This document shows positions 35,984 to 54,736 of a stretch of DNA of 64,000 bases, one piece after another. A program made the translations under genes and the position numbers. The notes below the pieces were generated by a model that did not search any database, was not told where the DNA came from, and saw only the letters and a program-made list of their open reading frames with translations. Source of the DNA: Citrus sinensis (taxonomy: Eukaryota; Streptophyta; Magnoliopsida; Sapindales; Rutaceae); NCBI RefSeq assembly GCF_022201045.2, contig NC_068562.1, forward strand, positions 4,154,001 to 4,218,000. The letters run 5' to 3'. Position 1 is the first letter of the stretch. Every line of letters starts with the position of its first letter.

Positions 35984-37241
35984 TAAGAGTTTGGGGGAAA
36001 ATATTATATGCCAGATATAGTTGGGGACATAATCTTCCTTATTGTATAGTGTTCCCTTTTCCAGCAATACCTCAGATTAAGTGTGTTGCGGTTTGTAGAA
36101 TCTGTTTGTTGCGGTTTGTAGAATCTGTGTGTGCATGTGAAGAGGGACTGGTTCATTGTTCTGTTTTAATGGAATTTGTGTAATGTTATGGTAATTGATC
36201 TGTTCCTTTTATATTTCTTGAAGGCTGTGTGTTTGTGCTTCATCTATTTTAGGTCTGTTAATAATACAAATATAATGTTGGGATGCTAAGATCAACTCAA
36301 TCGGTGTGACCTCCATTAATAATTAATTGTCCTGAATTTATGATGGGGTTTATAGTGCCCATTAATCAACGATAATCTAGATGTAATGTCCACAAAGTTG
36401 TATCCCAACTCTCAATTAAACCGCTCTTTAAGAAGAAATTGACAAAGTCCTACCGTAATGTTTTCATCTGTCACATTTGTCTTCTTATTTAGATATTAAT
36501 TGCGAACTTTTAACTGTCATGGACGGTTATAAACTAGAATACAATGTAAGAAAATGTCGAACTTCATATTACGAGTTTAAGCAGTACAAATTAAGGGCCA
36601 ACTCACGGGACATCTTGATACTGACCATTCTTTTCAAATTTTGTTTGCATTCATGAGCAAGTTGGTGAAACACCGGTAGAAAAATTAGCCGAGGGATGAA
36701 CAGTCTGACGCATTACACTTTCAGTGTAAATAATAGAAACGCGTATTCATTTATCATTTGAAATGGGGGTAGGCTCTTAATTCTGCAACTCTATATATAT
36801 TTACCCTGTAACCTTCATCCTATACCCCCTCGACAAACAAGCTCATCATCCCTACGCTTTTGCAATTTTATTTTATTTTATTGTATTGATGAAAAAGAAA
36901 CGTTAAAATACACCAGATAGCTACATAGAAATTCACTGTTGTAGTCTGCCCACATTAGTATACCACACTTTCCCCAGGCTTCAAAACTTGATATCTAAGG
37001 TTCAGATTCAGGGAAAAAAAATGAAAAATAGAAAAAGAAAGAAAAGAAGAGGACATGGCATTCTTGCTTTCTCATTTAGTTCTTCCTCAAGAAGCAGGCA
37101 CAAGGGTAAAAACTGAAAACAAAAAGATACACACGCAAGCACAAACTTGAGCAATTTGATCAAACAGTTATAAGCACGATACATATCATTTGAGCAATGA
37201 TAAGGAATTCAGTTCGGATAGGAACTCCATGAGGCAGGCTG
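35984..37241. other. Tail-to-tail spacer
   Basis: Between the zinc-finger gene (+) and the CK2 gene (-). A short direct repeat TTGCGGTTTGTAGAATCTGT occurs twice in a row at about 36086-36128, in the probable 3' UTR of the zinc-finger gene. No other feature is seen. Confidence 0.5.
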
Positions 37242-42782
<5,541 letters not shown>

Positions 42783-42876
42783 TTAACTTTTTTGGGTTCG
42801 ATGCCGTTGGTTGGGTTTTGGTTATGAAAGTGAAATTGGAAAATGAAAAATGAGCTGGGTTAATTTGATTGGTTTA

Positions 42877-42907
42877 GATGGGCCGGGGCTTTCTGTGCGG
42901 GCCCATC
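42877..42907 (-). promoter_or_regulatory. Inverted pair of TGGGCC boxes upstream of CK2
   Basis: GATGGGCC (42877-42884) and GGCCCATC (42900-42907) form an inverted pair about 150-180 bases upstream of the long start codon. This is the same arrangement as upstream of the J-domain gene, and the boxes are likely TCP/site II sites. Confidence 0.45.
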
Positions 42908-44170
42908 GTTAGAAATGTCTGATAGTTGATTGTGAGGAGATCTTTTTTCAAGTTCATTTGGAATTTTGATGGAGATGTAATGTTGGCCGGGGGGAGCGTG
43001 ACGAGTGAATCTGGTGCCGACTGACGATGCAGGTGGCGAATCGCTTTGACCAAAACTTACTAGTTTAGTAGATCTGCCGAACAGTTTACAAAATTTTGTA
43101 CAATTTTCAATTTCTGGACTTGTATCAAAACAACCTTTTATTTGTTAATTAATAAAAGCTTATTTGTCATAAATGAGTAATTTTACAATAGAGTAATTTT
43201 TACACCATTCCTCGTCATAAAAACTAACTTTTAGATAAACATGAAAAATTGTTTTGTTAGCCTTCTTGCTGATGTTAATCTAAAAATTTATTTAATTCAA
43301 GAAAATAATATTTAATATTTACGAGGATACAATCTTAGATGCATGTCATTTATATGCTAATCTACTAGCGAGCCGGAGAAGATGGCAGTGGAAATTCTAC
43401 AGTTCCAACGATTCTTCTATTCAATTTTATGAAAGACATCTAATTTTCTGCCAATATCGCAATATCGCATTCTTTCTCTTAAATCCTTTTTGAAACGATT
43501 ATGTCATTTTACTACAACAGCCTAATTTTATTTCACCCGAACATAATTGTTCACAAAATGTCTATGCGACCAATTTTAAAGAATGAAAGGATCATCAAAA
43601 TGTCATTGCTTTTTTTTTTTTTTTCTAAATTTAGATCATGCTATACCATATTATACATAACATATACCTACACTTGAGCTGTTGTCTATGATAACTATTT
43701 AGTACATGTAACATAATGCAGCCCAAATTTAGGTATCCTGCTTTTCATAGATTGCCCAAATCGCTAACTAAATGATGCCTCTTCGATGATTTGCACGAAA
43801 AAGACCTTGGTTGACCTACAGCCCATATTTTGCACTTTTCTTCGGTTATAATCAAGAAGATGATTTCAAGTTCGTTCTCCATATTTTACCCACCGTTAAT
43901 TGTGAAGAAGATCATTTATATTCCTCACTTAATTATGATGGTTCATCTCTTTCTCTGAATTAAAGCACGAGAGATTTATTGACTTGCATGAAAGAAGAGA
44001 GAACATTCTAATCTCAAAGAACAGAGGGGGGAAAAGAATCTATATTACATCAACACTAATACGAAAAGTTACATTAGATTTACTTTACTTCAACCTGGTG
44101 ATGCAAGTGTATCAAAAAATTTTAATTTGAAGGAAGAACTGAGGAATGCTTTTGCCAATTTCTCAGAAAT
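42908..44170. other. Intergenic, no gene seen
   Basis: Upstream of CK2 and downstream of the RNC1-like gene, both on the minus strand. It is AT-rich, with a T run at 43611-43625. Nothing coding is recognised. Confidence 0.55.
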
Positions 44171-47100
44171 TCACACGCTTTTAGGTTGGATCTGCTCAAA
44201 ATCAAAAACCTCAAACATGACGCGCCTGACATCTGGCTTTCCGTAGACAGTATATGCAAGCCCATGAAGCGCTTGTTGAACAGCGGTGGTGGAAGGGTTT
44301 CTTAGACGTCGATTGTGCTCGTATGCATCTTGAACCTGTTCAGAATATATGATATATCTATGGAGATTCTTTTCCCGAAGATACCTCCCACAGAACTTGT
44401 TCATAAGAATACGTCTGTGCTTCTCCTGCAGCCAATGTCCAGGGGCATCTAGATGCTTCATCAGTAACCGCTCAGCCATTACAAGATCCTATACAAAAAA
44501 TAAATAAATAAATAAATAAAGCAATAAAATTGAAAATGGACAGATATGGAAATGAGTTTATCACCACAAACACTGTGCTTTAATCTCTTTTTCTTTCCTT
44601 TGATACTTTTTCCCACCTAAAATTGGTTGTAAAAAGGGCAAAAGCAAGAATAACTCTTAACCTGGATCTTTTGGCCGACATACTCTAGTCGCTCAAAGCA
44701 AAACCGAGGATGCTCAAACTTGTATTTTGATGGATGCAAGAAACAAAGCTGTAATCCAGCAAGAAATGAAAGAATAAATAAGGAAATAAACAGCCGGGTG
44801 AGCATACTAACATACCAAAAATATCACCAAGTGAGTATCATATGTATAATGAACATTTGGCAATCCAAGGAAATTGAACTTCACCCATGAAAAGCAAATG
44901 ATGCAAGAAATAGAAAAGTTCACAATCAAATGGCCCAGTTCTTGCAAATAGGTTGATTATGCACACCATTGAACCATTGAATATTATGATAAATGAAACA
45001 AATGCTATGCATATACCACAAAAATGATCTCTGATGATAGATATGACCAGAACTTTAGGATTAATCTGACATCAGTATACTCCTCTCTTTCATAATTATT
45101 TGTTTCTCAATTTATTTTTTCTCAAAAGTGTTGCTGCTAGAATAAGATGTACATTAGTTCAATGAATGTTGCACTTCAGAACAGCCATCTTCCAAGGTCA
45201 ACATAGTTTAGGGCCAAAAGACAAGTCTTAGCACACCTATACACACATATATACCCTCTAATATAAAACACAACTAAGAGCTACCTGTAGCCCAAGTCCA
45301 AGTTCAATATTCCTGGCTTCAGTAATTTCTGGAATTCTGTCTTGTACCACCAAAGGATATCCCAGCGTTTGCATAACCTGGGGCCTGCTGTCAAAATCCC
45401 ACAGATTTCCTCGAAACCTATGCATGCCTGGTGGAACACAAGCCCGGAAAAGCCTTGGCTGAGCAAAGAGAGCATCTTCAGGTGGCTGTAAAGGAAATAA
45501 GAATTAACTTGAGGAATATTCCAAACACAGACAAAAATGACATTCCCTTTGTCAAGGTAAAATAAAATTGACACCAAATATGTTACATCACATATGTGTA
45601 GGTATGGTAACGCATACATGATTGCAGCAACTAGCTTCAGATATTAATGCACTCTATGTTATCTAAAACAGCCCTCACTATGTTATCTGTGCAGGATGAC
45701 TGCAAATTTTTATTTCCATTACTTACTTCCTAACACCATGTCAAGTTTCTTTCTTATTATTTTCAGTTTTATTTGAGAAAGTGTAACAGAATGAAAGGAG
45801 AACAAAATAAAGCTTGCCTTGTAAGCTGCAACATCTTGCCAAGTAAGCTTATTGCCTTCAAATTCGACGGATACATAATCTACATCTTCAAGTTGCCGCC
45901 TTAACTTTGGCTGGCATTCCTTATCTTCTGGATCCATCCCAAATACTTCAAAAAGAACACGATATACTTCTGGAAAACCAAAACACAAATATATAGCCCC
46001 AAACAAAGCCCAGAACACAGACCTGAACAGAACAATCAGCACAATCAATTCAAATCTATCCATACAAACAATTTTATAAAAGCAAGTTAAAAATGAGAAC
46101 ACTCTAATCAAAGTTGTCAATGCTCTAATCAAACCTTCGGCTCAAGCAACATATATTCTACAAGCAGAAGCAGGGAGAATAGGACACCTTTCTCCTAATC
46201 ACATTATCCAATTCGACTTACAGACTGAACAAGTTTCTCTGAATCACATTATCATACTCTTATCCAATCTAACATTACAGTTTCAAATTTAAATAGAAGA
46301 CAAAATGATGGATATCAAGTTTGCCAAAAATAAATAACCACACAACACAAAACAAACCAAATTGGAAACATAGGAAAACGTACTTGACGGGCGGTTCCCG
46401 CTCTTTTCTAATCAATCTATCCATCTCATCAAAAGGAAATATCAAATTCTGCAAACTGGCTGCTTTGATCCACTTGGGCAAATTCCTCCTCCCAATCAAA
46501 CCAAACACTCTTTCTCTCATCGGAGCGGGCGACTCTCTGGGATACCTCTGCAAGAAAAACTCACAAAAGGCCAATTCAAGCACGAACTGCCCCAAAAAGC
46601 ATAGCCTTGAATGCCCCGCTCTCACGTGCCTTGCCTTATTCCTCTCACAAAATGGGTGTTGGAACGCTAAGTACAACAAAGTATCAAAATGCTTAGCAGG
46701 ATTATCATCTCCTAGTTGATCGGACGGCTCTAAAGAATACCCCAAAGCTTGCTTTGCCTCAAGCAAGTACTCATCAATCCATGTTTGATCCGCATTGTTA
46801 AGACGCGAAGGAGGCAAGCACGAACTCAACAAAGGGAATGATTTCAACGATAATTGCGGGCTTTTTAAAAACCTATCAACTAGTTTCTTGTCATCAAGTG
46901 GAGGTCTTAAAATGAACTTTTTGGGGGGAACTTTTTTCTTAGGAGAGGTAACCTTTTTCCGTTCTGCAAGCTCTTTGAGAAGCTTTTGAGGGCTGTTATG
47001 GGGCAAGTCTTGTTGTGGCTCCACCGCTACAGCCAAAATACGAAGATTTTGCGAGGTGGGTTTGGTGAGTTTTAGTGTTTTGAGAGAACTTTGGAGGGGA

Positions 47101-47171
47101 AATGGAGAGATTGCAGAAGAAAAAGAGATGTTATCAGAAACAAGAGACGCAAAAGAAGAAGAGAGCTCCAT
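44171..47171 (-). CDS. RNC1: RNC1-like RNase III-fold protein, plastid intron splicing factor, 5 exons, 532 aa
   Basis: Minus-strand exons: 47171-46384, 46022-45818, 45485-45285, 44748-44662 and 44488-44171. All phases join; intron 2 has a GC donor. Residues 1-50 are Ser/Leu-rich without acidic residues (chloroplast transit peptide). Two RNase III-fold domains follow, with signature motifs HSRLCFLGQFVLE (187-199) and ERLEYVGQKI (417-426). Active RNase III has ERLEFLGDAVL there. Both copies here replace the metal-binding Asp with Gln, and the first also lacks the Glu. This matches RNC1 (maize) and Arabidopsis At4g37510, which bind and help splice chloroplast group II introns without cleaving RNA. 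The ending QPKSV and the segment SVFWALFGAIYLCFG match my memory of the Arabidopsis protein. Exon 2 starts at 46022, upstream of a decoy AG, because only that acceptor keeps the frame. Confidence 0.93.
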
Positions 47172-48102
47172 GTTCAGAGTGAGGCAACGATAAATATTTG
47201 AGGGTGGGGTTTTAGTTGGAATCCTTCAAGTTAATGAAAACGAAGTGGGTTTTGTTGTTGTTGCCATTGAACGAGGGTTTTGGCGCTGTTGAAAGTGTTG
47301 GCTGGTTGGATGGATAAGGTTAGAGAAACAAACCAACGGAGAAGCGTTGAGCGTGGCTCATCACAATCAGCACCGCAGCTGCTAATGCTAAACCAACTTA
47401 CTTGTTCCGTCTGCACTCTGTAGACTAGACATAAGATATTTCACTGAGATGATGTCGTTTTAGTGACCTAATGACATCTGGCATTCAAACGCAGGCAGCA
47501 CCGCCGTTTTATATGATCAATATTAAAAAAAAAAAAACAAAAAAAGAAGAGGTCTTTGAGGGCCGAGCTGGCTGGCTCGTTTAATTGAGGCCTAGTTAAA
47601 CATCTTTGTTTTGAATTGACAAGCCCGGTACCGCCGACCCGATGCCAAAATTGGACTGGCCACGCGACTCGGACTTGCCATCTCCCTCCTTCAGTGTAAA
47701 TTGACGAAACGCACCGCATTTTTTCCATTTTGAATTCTTGTTCGCGTATTGCATCAAACAAGTATTTCCGATGCTGATTTGATTTCTGTCACTGTTAAGT
47801 ATTTTGTTCCGGCGGACAAAAAGCAAATAAAAGAAACAAGTGTTTTACCCTGACCGTGAGCTGGGACACTCTTTAACTCTTGGTTCAAATAGGTATGTTG
47901 ATTATCTCAATTTAGGAGATTGAGAATGTTACTAATTTAAGAAAAAAGTATACTTTTAGTCTTTTACCTTGAGAGAAATAAATACTTATGTTTTCAATAT
48001 AAAAAAAAAAATTAAAATTCTTTTTTTAACTACAATATTAACTCAAAAAATTGACTATAATATTTTATAATAAATAAAAATATAATATTAAAATAAAATG
48101 TT

Positions 48103-48142
<40 letters not shown>

Positions 48143-50739
48143 TAATTTTAATATTTAAAAAAATATTATAATACTTTACAATCTTATATTATATTACACT
48201 AAATTTTATAATAAATAAGTACCTGATATTAAAAATAAATATATAAAATTTAAATTATTTTCAATATTATACATGGGATATATTTTATTGATTGTAAAAT
48301 CTGTTTAACCTAAAGATTTATTTAAAATTTTTTATAATAAATAAAAATATATTATTAAAATAAATATGACCATTTTTATTTAAAAAATTATTTTATATAT
48401 TAAAAATATTCTAATATTATTAGTCTACAAGATAAATTAAACTATATAAGTTATATTTGTATTTATTAAAAAAAAATTAAAGTCAAATTTTTTAATTATT
48501 ATCTACAAAAGATATTATCAACAAATGGAGGTGTTGGTGTCACATACTGAACATAAGTTGAGGTTAACATTATTTTTAGAGTATTTTAAGGATAATAAAT
48601 TTACTGAAATTTAACTCAAAAGATGATAAATTGAAATTCATCACACATTACAAGCATGACATCTCTGGGAAGTGGAAACTGACCATTTTCTCGTTTATCT
48701 ATTATTCCAGTATTCCCCGTCTACCGCCAAAGCAGCATACAGACTTTATGAACCCCCAACAATTTCTCGTGCGTCACACATTTCTCATGAGGGGCCAAAT
48801 ATTATTATAACACAAGCTGGAGCAGGTATTGTCTAATCGTCCGAATCAATCATAGAATTTCTAAGTTAAAAGTATTTCACTAGTACCAACATATAGAAGG
48901 GGACAATCTTTAGTGGTCTGGCTGGGCGTGTTTCATTTTTAGGGGAGGCATTGTTCACATTGCAATGCAACTTTTGTGGCTGAAATTTTCTGCGAGCTCA
49001 AGGCCAAGTAATGGAGACAGAAATGACTGGTCTTTCAGCAGATAGTGCCTGGACAATTATGTTGGCTTAAATATGCCCCTCATCTACAGGTTTTCGATAG
49101 GATATGATATGGATCCTTGAAGAGGATTTTCTCACTATTTTTAATGAATTTTTTTACCACCTACCTTACAATATTACAAGTTTCAAGGTATCTTGTATTC
49201 ATAACACAACACTTTCTGTCGTAAATTAAATAGACTCATAAAAAGAAATATCATTTGAAGACGCTCACCAGATTATTGTTCACAGGACTCATAATAACTT
49301 TCATGTTATCATCGCCATCTAAGCATTTTCTTAGAACTCATTTGTAATTATTATGCTTCAATTTAATTTTGGAAATTGAGTGAATGAGTGGGTGAAAAGT
49401 GATAAGTAAACATATTAGTGATTTTATTTCATGTTGATTAGAAGCCACAACACCTTAACATTACAGTAGCCAATTTCTAATAATTACTTATTTTGGTTGG
49501 TGTTTGGATTGGAATTTTTTTTAAAAAAATTACTTTCGAGTACCATGCCCTGCGTAAAAGAACATCTAGGGTGGCCATAATTGCTTGAAATGCAAGCCAC
49601 TGTTCGCTGTTGTAGGTAGCCAAATCCTCCAAAGACCGGCTGGTGTGATTAATGGGCCATAAAAGACTTTTGCTATGCATTATTGGATTGTGGACCCGAT
49701 GGAACAATGAGATGTGCAATCATAATGTGGATTATTGATCAACTCAGAAATTTCGCGTAGTCAATTTTGTCGCAAGGGACTCGTAAATTGCGCGATGTGA
49801 AGGGACATCCAAGGGAGGCCTGTGACGTTTACGAAAGCTATACATACATACATATATACATATGAAAGGGTTGATGGATAGTTAACATCTAAATTAAATT
49901 TTTAACCTTTATTTTTCTTAGGATTCGAATTCACATGGCCAGTTTTTATTCTTTTCATCAACTTTGGATAAACATCATTTATTGAAGAAGAAATCCAAAT
50001 ATTGCACTATTTCTATATCTTTTATAATAATAGTAAAAGGGTAACCCAATTATCTATTGCCCTAATAGAAAGGCATGTAATAATAATTGTTTCGCATAAG
50101 AATAGAGACCCACATTCCATTCAGATAGCATCTGAAAGTTACCTGCTTAGATGGCTTTTTCTTTCTTATTTTGCTAATCAATAAATATTCGACAACTTTC
50201 ATTTTAATGCAGTGAAACAGATACGTACAAGGAGGATGGACAAACTGATGAGACTCTTCAAAATAAATCAAGTAAGCACGGGTTAGAGATATTGGATATT
50301 CAAGCCTCTTAAGAAGTTCGTTATGATGAAGATCTTTAATTTTGTGGATGGGAATATGCGCCACGTGGAAACTCTTACCTTTGGCCGCCAATAAACATGC
50401 AACTATCTCATCTCTTCAGCTCAGCTCAGCTCATTAAGCCCACACCACACACTATTATCAACATCCTATGCTTTTATTCATCCTTCTTACTAACTCTATA
50501 TATCCAAACTGCCCTTTAATTTCAACATATATTGTCGATATTATAGGACCCCCTTCTGCTGCTAGAAAACAAACCTAGTTTTGGTAATTCAATGAGATGG
50601 TGATCATTTGTGAGGCTGAAAGTGGATGGTACAGTTATTAGAACACTGATTGAGCTTTACTCTTATCACCATTGAATGTTTCTGCAGTTCAGGGTTTTAT
50701 TGAACATTTGAATAGGGTCAAAAGGAAACAAAAAAGTAC
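47172..50739. other. Head-to-head intergenic region, RNC1 and NPH3 genes
   Basis: About 3.6 kb with no recognisable gene. It contains an A run at about 47526, a very AT-rich block at 47940-48500, and a (TA)n microsatellite at about 48105-48137. Open frames at 47468-47826, 49477-49719 and 50062-50391 have no motif or splice support. Confidence 0.5.
48105..48137. repeat. (TA)n microsatellite
   Basis: About 16 TA units lie inside an AT-rich block. It is likely length-variable. Confidence 0.9.
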
Positions 50740-50848
50740 ATGCTACTATATATCTGATGGAAAGATGAACATGACAGAGACCATCAGACTTTGCTATGTT
50801 GGATGTTGTTCAGGAAGAAGCTGCTCCCGTCACTCTGAACATGTCTAA
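50740..50848 (+). promoter_or_regulatory. Upstream ORFs in the NPH3-gene leader, one overlapping the main start
   Basis: ATG at 50740 opens a five-codon uORF ending at 50757. ATG at 50765 opens a 27-codon uORF that ends at 50848, five bases past the main ATG at 50841 and in another frame. If the transcript starts upstream, these would reduce initiation at 50841. Transcript start is unknown. Confidence 0.4.
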
Positions 50849-53475
50849 CAAGAAGAAGGAGCTTCTATCTACTGCCATGAAGAGAACTAGTGAATGGTTT
50901 GCTTCCTATCTTTGGTGTTATCTAACTTGAGCAAATTTATCTTACCTATTAAATTAAACTCTAGCTTTTATATTCTAAACTGCTTGTTTTAGAACAGAAA
51001 GGATGATATTGGAGATGGTATCTTTTCTTTCTCAGGATTTTTTCCCAGGAGATTCCTAGTGATGTCACTGTTCATGTTGGAGGAACTTCTTTTTCATTGC
51101 ATAAGGTATAATTTCATCCGATCTATATTGCTTTTCAGTTCAAGTATGTTTCTACCTAACAGAATAATCAATAAGAAGACTAATTACATGGAGACTTGAA
51201 CCTATCCGTTGTACTAATTCAGGGAGCTCTTGATGTTAATTTTTTTTCCACTTTGTGTTAACAAATTCTAAAAATCAAACCAATATAGAGAAGAACAGAA
51301 ATCTAAAATCTGATTTGAATCTTCATCATTGGTTGTAATTTCCTACATCGATTGCAGTTTCCATTAGTCTCAAAATGTGGATACATTAGGAAGCTGGTTT
51401 CAGTATCTAGTGAAGCTGATCTTTCTGTCATTGAAATCCCTGACGTTCCGGGTGGAGCAGAGGCATTTGAGTTAGCAGCAAAATTCTGTTATGGAATTAA
51501 TTTTGAAATTAACACAGAAAATGTTGCCGGGCTTAGATGCGTGGCAGAGTATCTTGAGATGACTGAGGACTATGCAGTCGGGAACTTAGTTGGAAGAGCT
51601 GAAGCCTACTTGAATGAAGTAGCACTTACGAGCCTTACAGGGGCTGTTACTGTTTTGCACAAGTCACAAGGCCTTCTTCCAATTGCTGAGAAAGTAAAAT
51701 TGGTTGGCCAATGCATAGATGCAATAGCATATATAGCCTGCAAGGAAAACCAATTTTCTGGCTCCGGTAGGGCTGAGAGTGGTACTGACAATGCAATTTC
51801 TGATATGGTCTCTCATCCAAAGACCATTGTTGATTGGTGGGCAGAAGATTTAACTGTTCTGCGGATTGATGTTTTCCAACGAGTTCTGATAGCAATGATG
51901 GCAAGAGGATTTAAACAATATGCTCTTGGTCCTGTACTTATGCTCTATGCGCAGAAATCTCTTCGAGGTTTGGTGAGATCTCAACCCAAAAGTTTGATTT
52001 GTTTCTGTCTAATTGGTTAATGTGTTTGACTCGGAAGTCCTTTCTGGTGCAGGAAGTATTTGGAAAGGGAAGGAAGAAAATTGAGCCACATCAAGAACAT
52101 GAGAAGAGAGTTGTTTTAGAAACAATAGTTAGCCTTCTGCCAAGGGAAAGGAATGCAATGTCTGTTAGCTTTCTTTCTGTGCTGCTGCGAGCTGCAATAT
52201 ATCTTGAAACAACCGTTGCTTGCCGGCTTGATTTGGAAAAGAGAATGGCCTTGCAATTAGGACAAGCTGTTTTGGATGATCTCTTGATTCCAGCCTATTC
52301 TTTTACTGGGGATACATTGTTTGATGTAGATACTGTTCATCGGATCCTGATGAATTATCTTGACTATCAAGTGGATGGCAACCGTTTGAGCTTCAGTGGG
52401 GATAATGAATATGTTTCCTCTCCACTAAGTGACATGGAACGCGTTGGGAAGCTAATGGAGAACTACCTTGCTGAAATTGCCACCGACAGAAACTTATCTG
52501 TGGCAAAATTCATCAGTCTTGCTGAGCTTATTCCGGAGCAATCACGGATAACAGAAGATGGAATGTATAGGGCCATAGATATCTACCTCAAGGTGCACTA
52601 TGAGCAATTCCTTCATTTCTCAAATCTAATTTATCATTGAAAACATGGTGCTCACAGATTTTTTCAAAATCAATTTCTTCTCATTAGTCTTAGGGTATGT
52701 CTAAATTGAGGTGTTGTTCGCTTTAACCCACAATTGTTGTGGAATCAAATCATTAGTTGCCAAGTTAAAATAGGTGTTTAGTAAGTAGAAAGCCACAGCA
52801 TATTTTTGGATTCACTGCTGAAATCTTAATTAGCACCCTTACATGAGTTACCTCTTACATCTTAGGTGTTAAAGTCATTTAACTGAAGTTTTTCATTTGG
52901 TCCAATAAGAATTGCTTTACGATCCACAGGCTCATCCTACTCTAAGTGACATGGAGAGAAAGAAAGTATGCAGCTTGATGGACTGTCAGAAGCTCTCCAG
53001 GGAAGCCTGTGCTCATGCTGCCCAAAATGACAGGCTGCCTGTTCAAACTGTAGTTCAAGTGCTTTATCATGAGCAACAACGCATTCGCCATGTCATGGAC
53101 GGAAACCTCACGGGAGGAGATTCCCCTGCTGTTCCTTCCAAAATAAATTTATATTCCGCCGATCTCCACCCAGTATCAAATGAGCTCTCTAGTTTACGAA
53201 GAGAGAATGAGGACTTGAAAATTGAGTTATTGAAGATGAAAATGAAATTGAAGGAAATTGAAAAGTCATCTGCCAAATCATCAGCAGCCAGCAGTCCACT
53301 GGTAAACGCCCAATACTCTGCTGATAAACCACCTTTGCCTAGAAAATCTTTCATCAACTCTGTGTCCAAAAAACTTGGGCGGCTTTATCCATTTGTTCGG
53401 GCGGATGTTGTTTCACCTTCAAATCCAAAAACTCGAACTAAACCCAACAAAAACAGGCGGCATTCAATATCTTGA
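50841..53475 (+). CDS. BTB/POZ-NPH3 domain protein (At5g67385 type), 5 exons, 608 aa
   Basis: Exons 50841-50896, 51036-51105, 51358-51972, 52053-52592 and 52930-53475 join in phase. The BTB domain runs from about residue 27 (SDVTVHVGGTSFSLHKFPL) to 95. The NPH3 domain runs from about 202 (DWWAEDLTVLRIDVFQRVL) to 455 and includes MYRAIDIYLKAHP. A coiled coil (LRRENEDLKIELLKMKMKLKEIEK) follows. The tail ends NRRHSIS. Proteins of this family are substrate adaptors for CUL3 ubiquitin ligases or scaffolds at the plasma membrane in phototropin and auxin signalling. The close Arabidopsis relative At5g67385 (SR1IP1) is reported to act in turnover of the calmodulin-binding factor AtSR1/CAMTA3. The Met at 50841 (MSNKKKELL) matches the homologue start. 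An in-frame Met at 50796 would add 15 residues and cannot be excluded. Confidence 0.94.
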
Positions 53476-54705
53476 GAGTGGTTTGTTTCTACGCTTTTCA
53501 GGTCTCTATGAAGACTGGTTGTCAGTATTTGTTGCCTCTTTATATTTGTTGGGTTCCGTGTGATGTCAGTGTAAATAACCTTGTTACTGTGTTTCAATAA
53601 ACATATTAATTAATTAATATGCAGAAGAAGAAGTGGTCTCATTTGGTGCATATTTTCTTGGACTAGTGTTTTTCTATGGCTAAAATTGTGAAAATTTTAC
53701 TCTTTCTAAAGAAAATGAACTTGCAGAACCAGAAAGGCAAAATGTTTCTTCTCTATTTAAGCACACCTGAAAGATTGCATTTCATAGGTATGCATTTGAA
53801 GGATTCTACAAAAATGAGTTTGAAGGATTAATGTTCCTTAATAATCAAGCTGGAGGCCACTAATAATCACTGGTAAGGAAGTCCTGACAAGTATTTGGCA
53901 AGTTGACATGCGACATTCCGAGCGGGTTGATCTTGCTATATTGTTCGGGGTGCCGTTTGTTTTGGGCAATTACTAAAACCACGGAGAAACTTAAACCTAT
54001 TATCAGATCTTTTAGGTTTGTTTCTTCTAAGCCCTCCCGACAGATTTGGGCGAATCCCTCTGCCAAACCCAACATAATTTACTCGGGAAAAATGTAAAAA
54101 ATGAATGTCAGATATATAGATATATATAGGGAGAGAGAGAGAGAGAGGAAAAAGCACACCTGAAAGTCTCAGACTAAAAAATATAATCGATGGCAAAACT
54201 GTAAGCTATCTCAAGCTAAAACACACTTTTGACGTACCGGTTGTTGGCATTAAGTGGGGTGTATAACCGAATTATTGAGTCCTTTAAGATAATGAGCTTT
54301 AGAAAAAGCAAAAATAACTCAAGGGACAGGCTAGCATATATTGCGCATATATCTTTGTCTGATGCATGCCATCATTGAACCTGTGCCGTATGAGGAATTT
54401 GAACTTTCTGAATTTAGGCATGGTTGTTCTTGAACAGGCCTTAAAAATTCAAGACGGGAATCTATTGTTTATTTTGTGGCAGGAAGAAAAAGATAAACTC
54501 TCCTGCTTCTTGTTGGTGGGGAAATTTCCTAGTTGCTAGTGCCGAGTGAAAAAAAAAAGTCGAAATAAAAAGTAGCTAGCTTGGTATTTGAGTCGCACCA
54601 ATCATGTTTTGTTTGATGAAATCCAAATTCAGTATTTGCAGTGTGTCCAACCTGCTTTGATCAACAATGGCCAACTAGTCTCAGTGGCAACTGTGGATAA
54701 GTTTT

Positions 54706-54736
<31 letters not shown>

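Noticed and set aside
45960..45996. Acceptor TTTTCCAG as the start of RNC1 exon 2
   Set aside because: It gives the wrong phase; the acceptor just before 46022 gives the conserved SVFWALFGAIYLCFG segment in frame.
46321..46719. Plus-strand 132-codon frame
   Set aside because: Antisense shadow of RNC1 exon 1.
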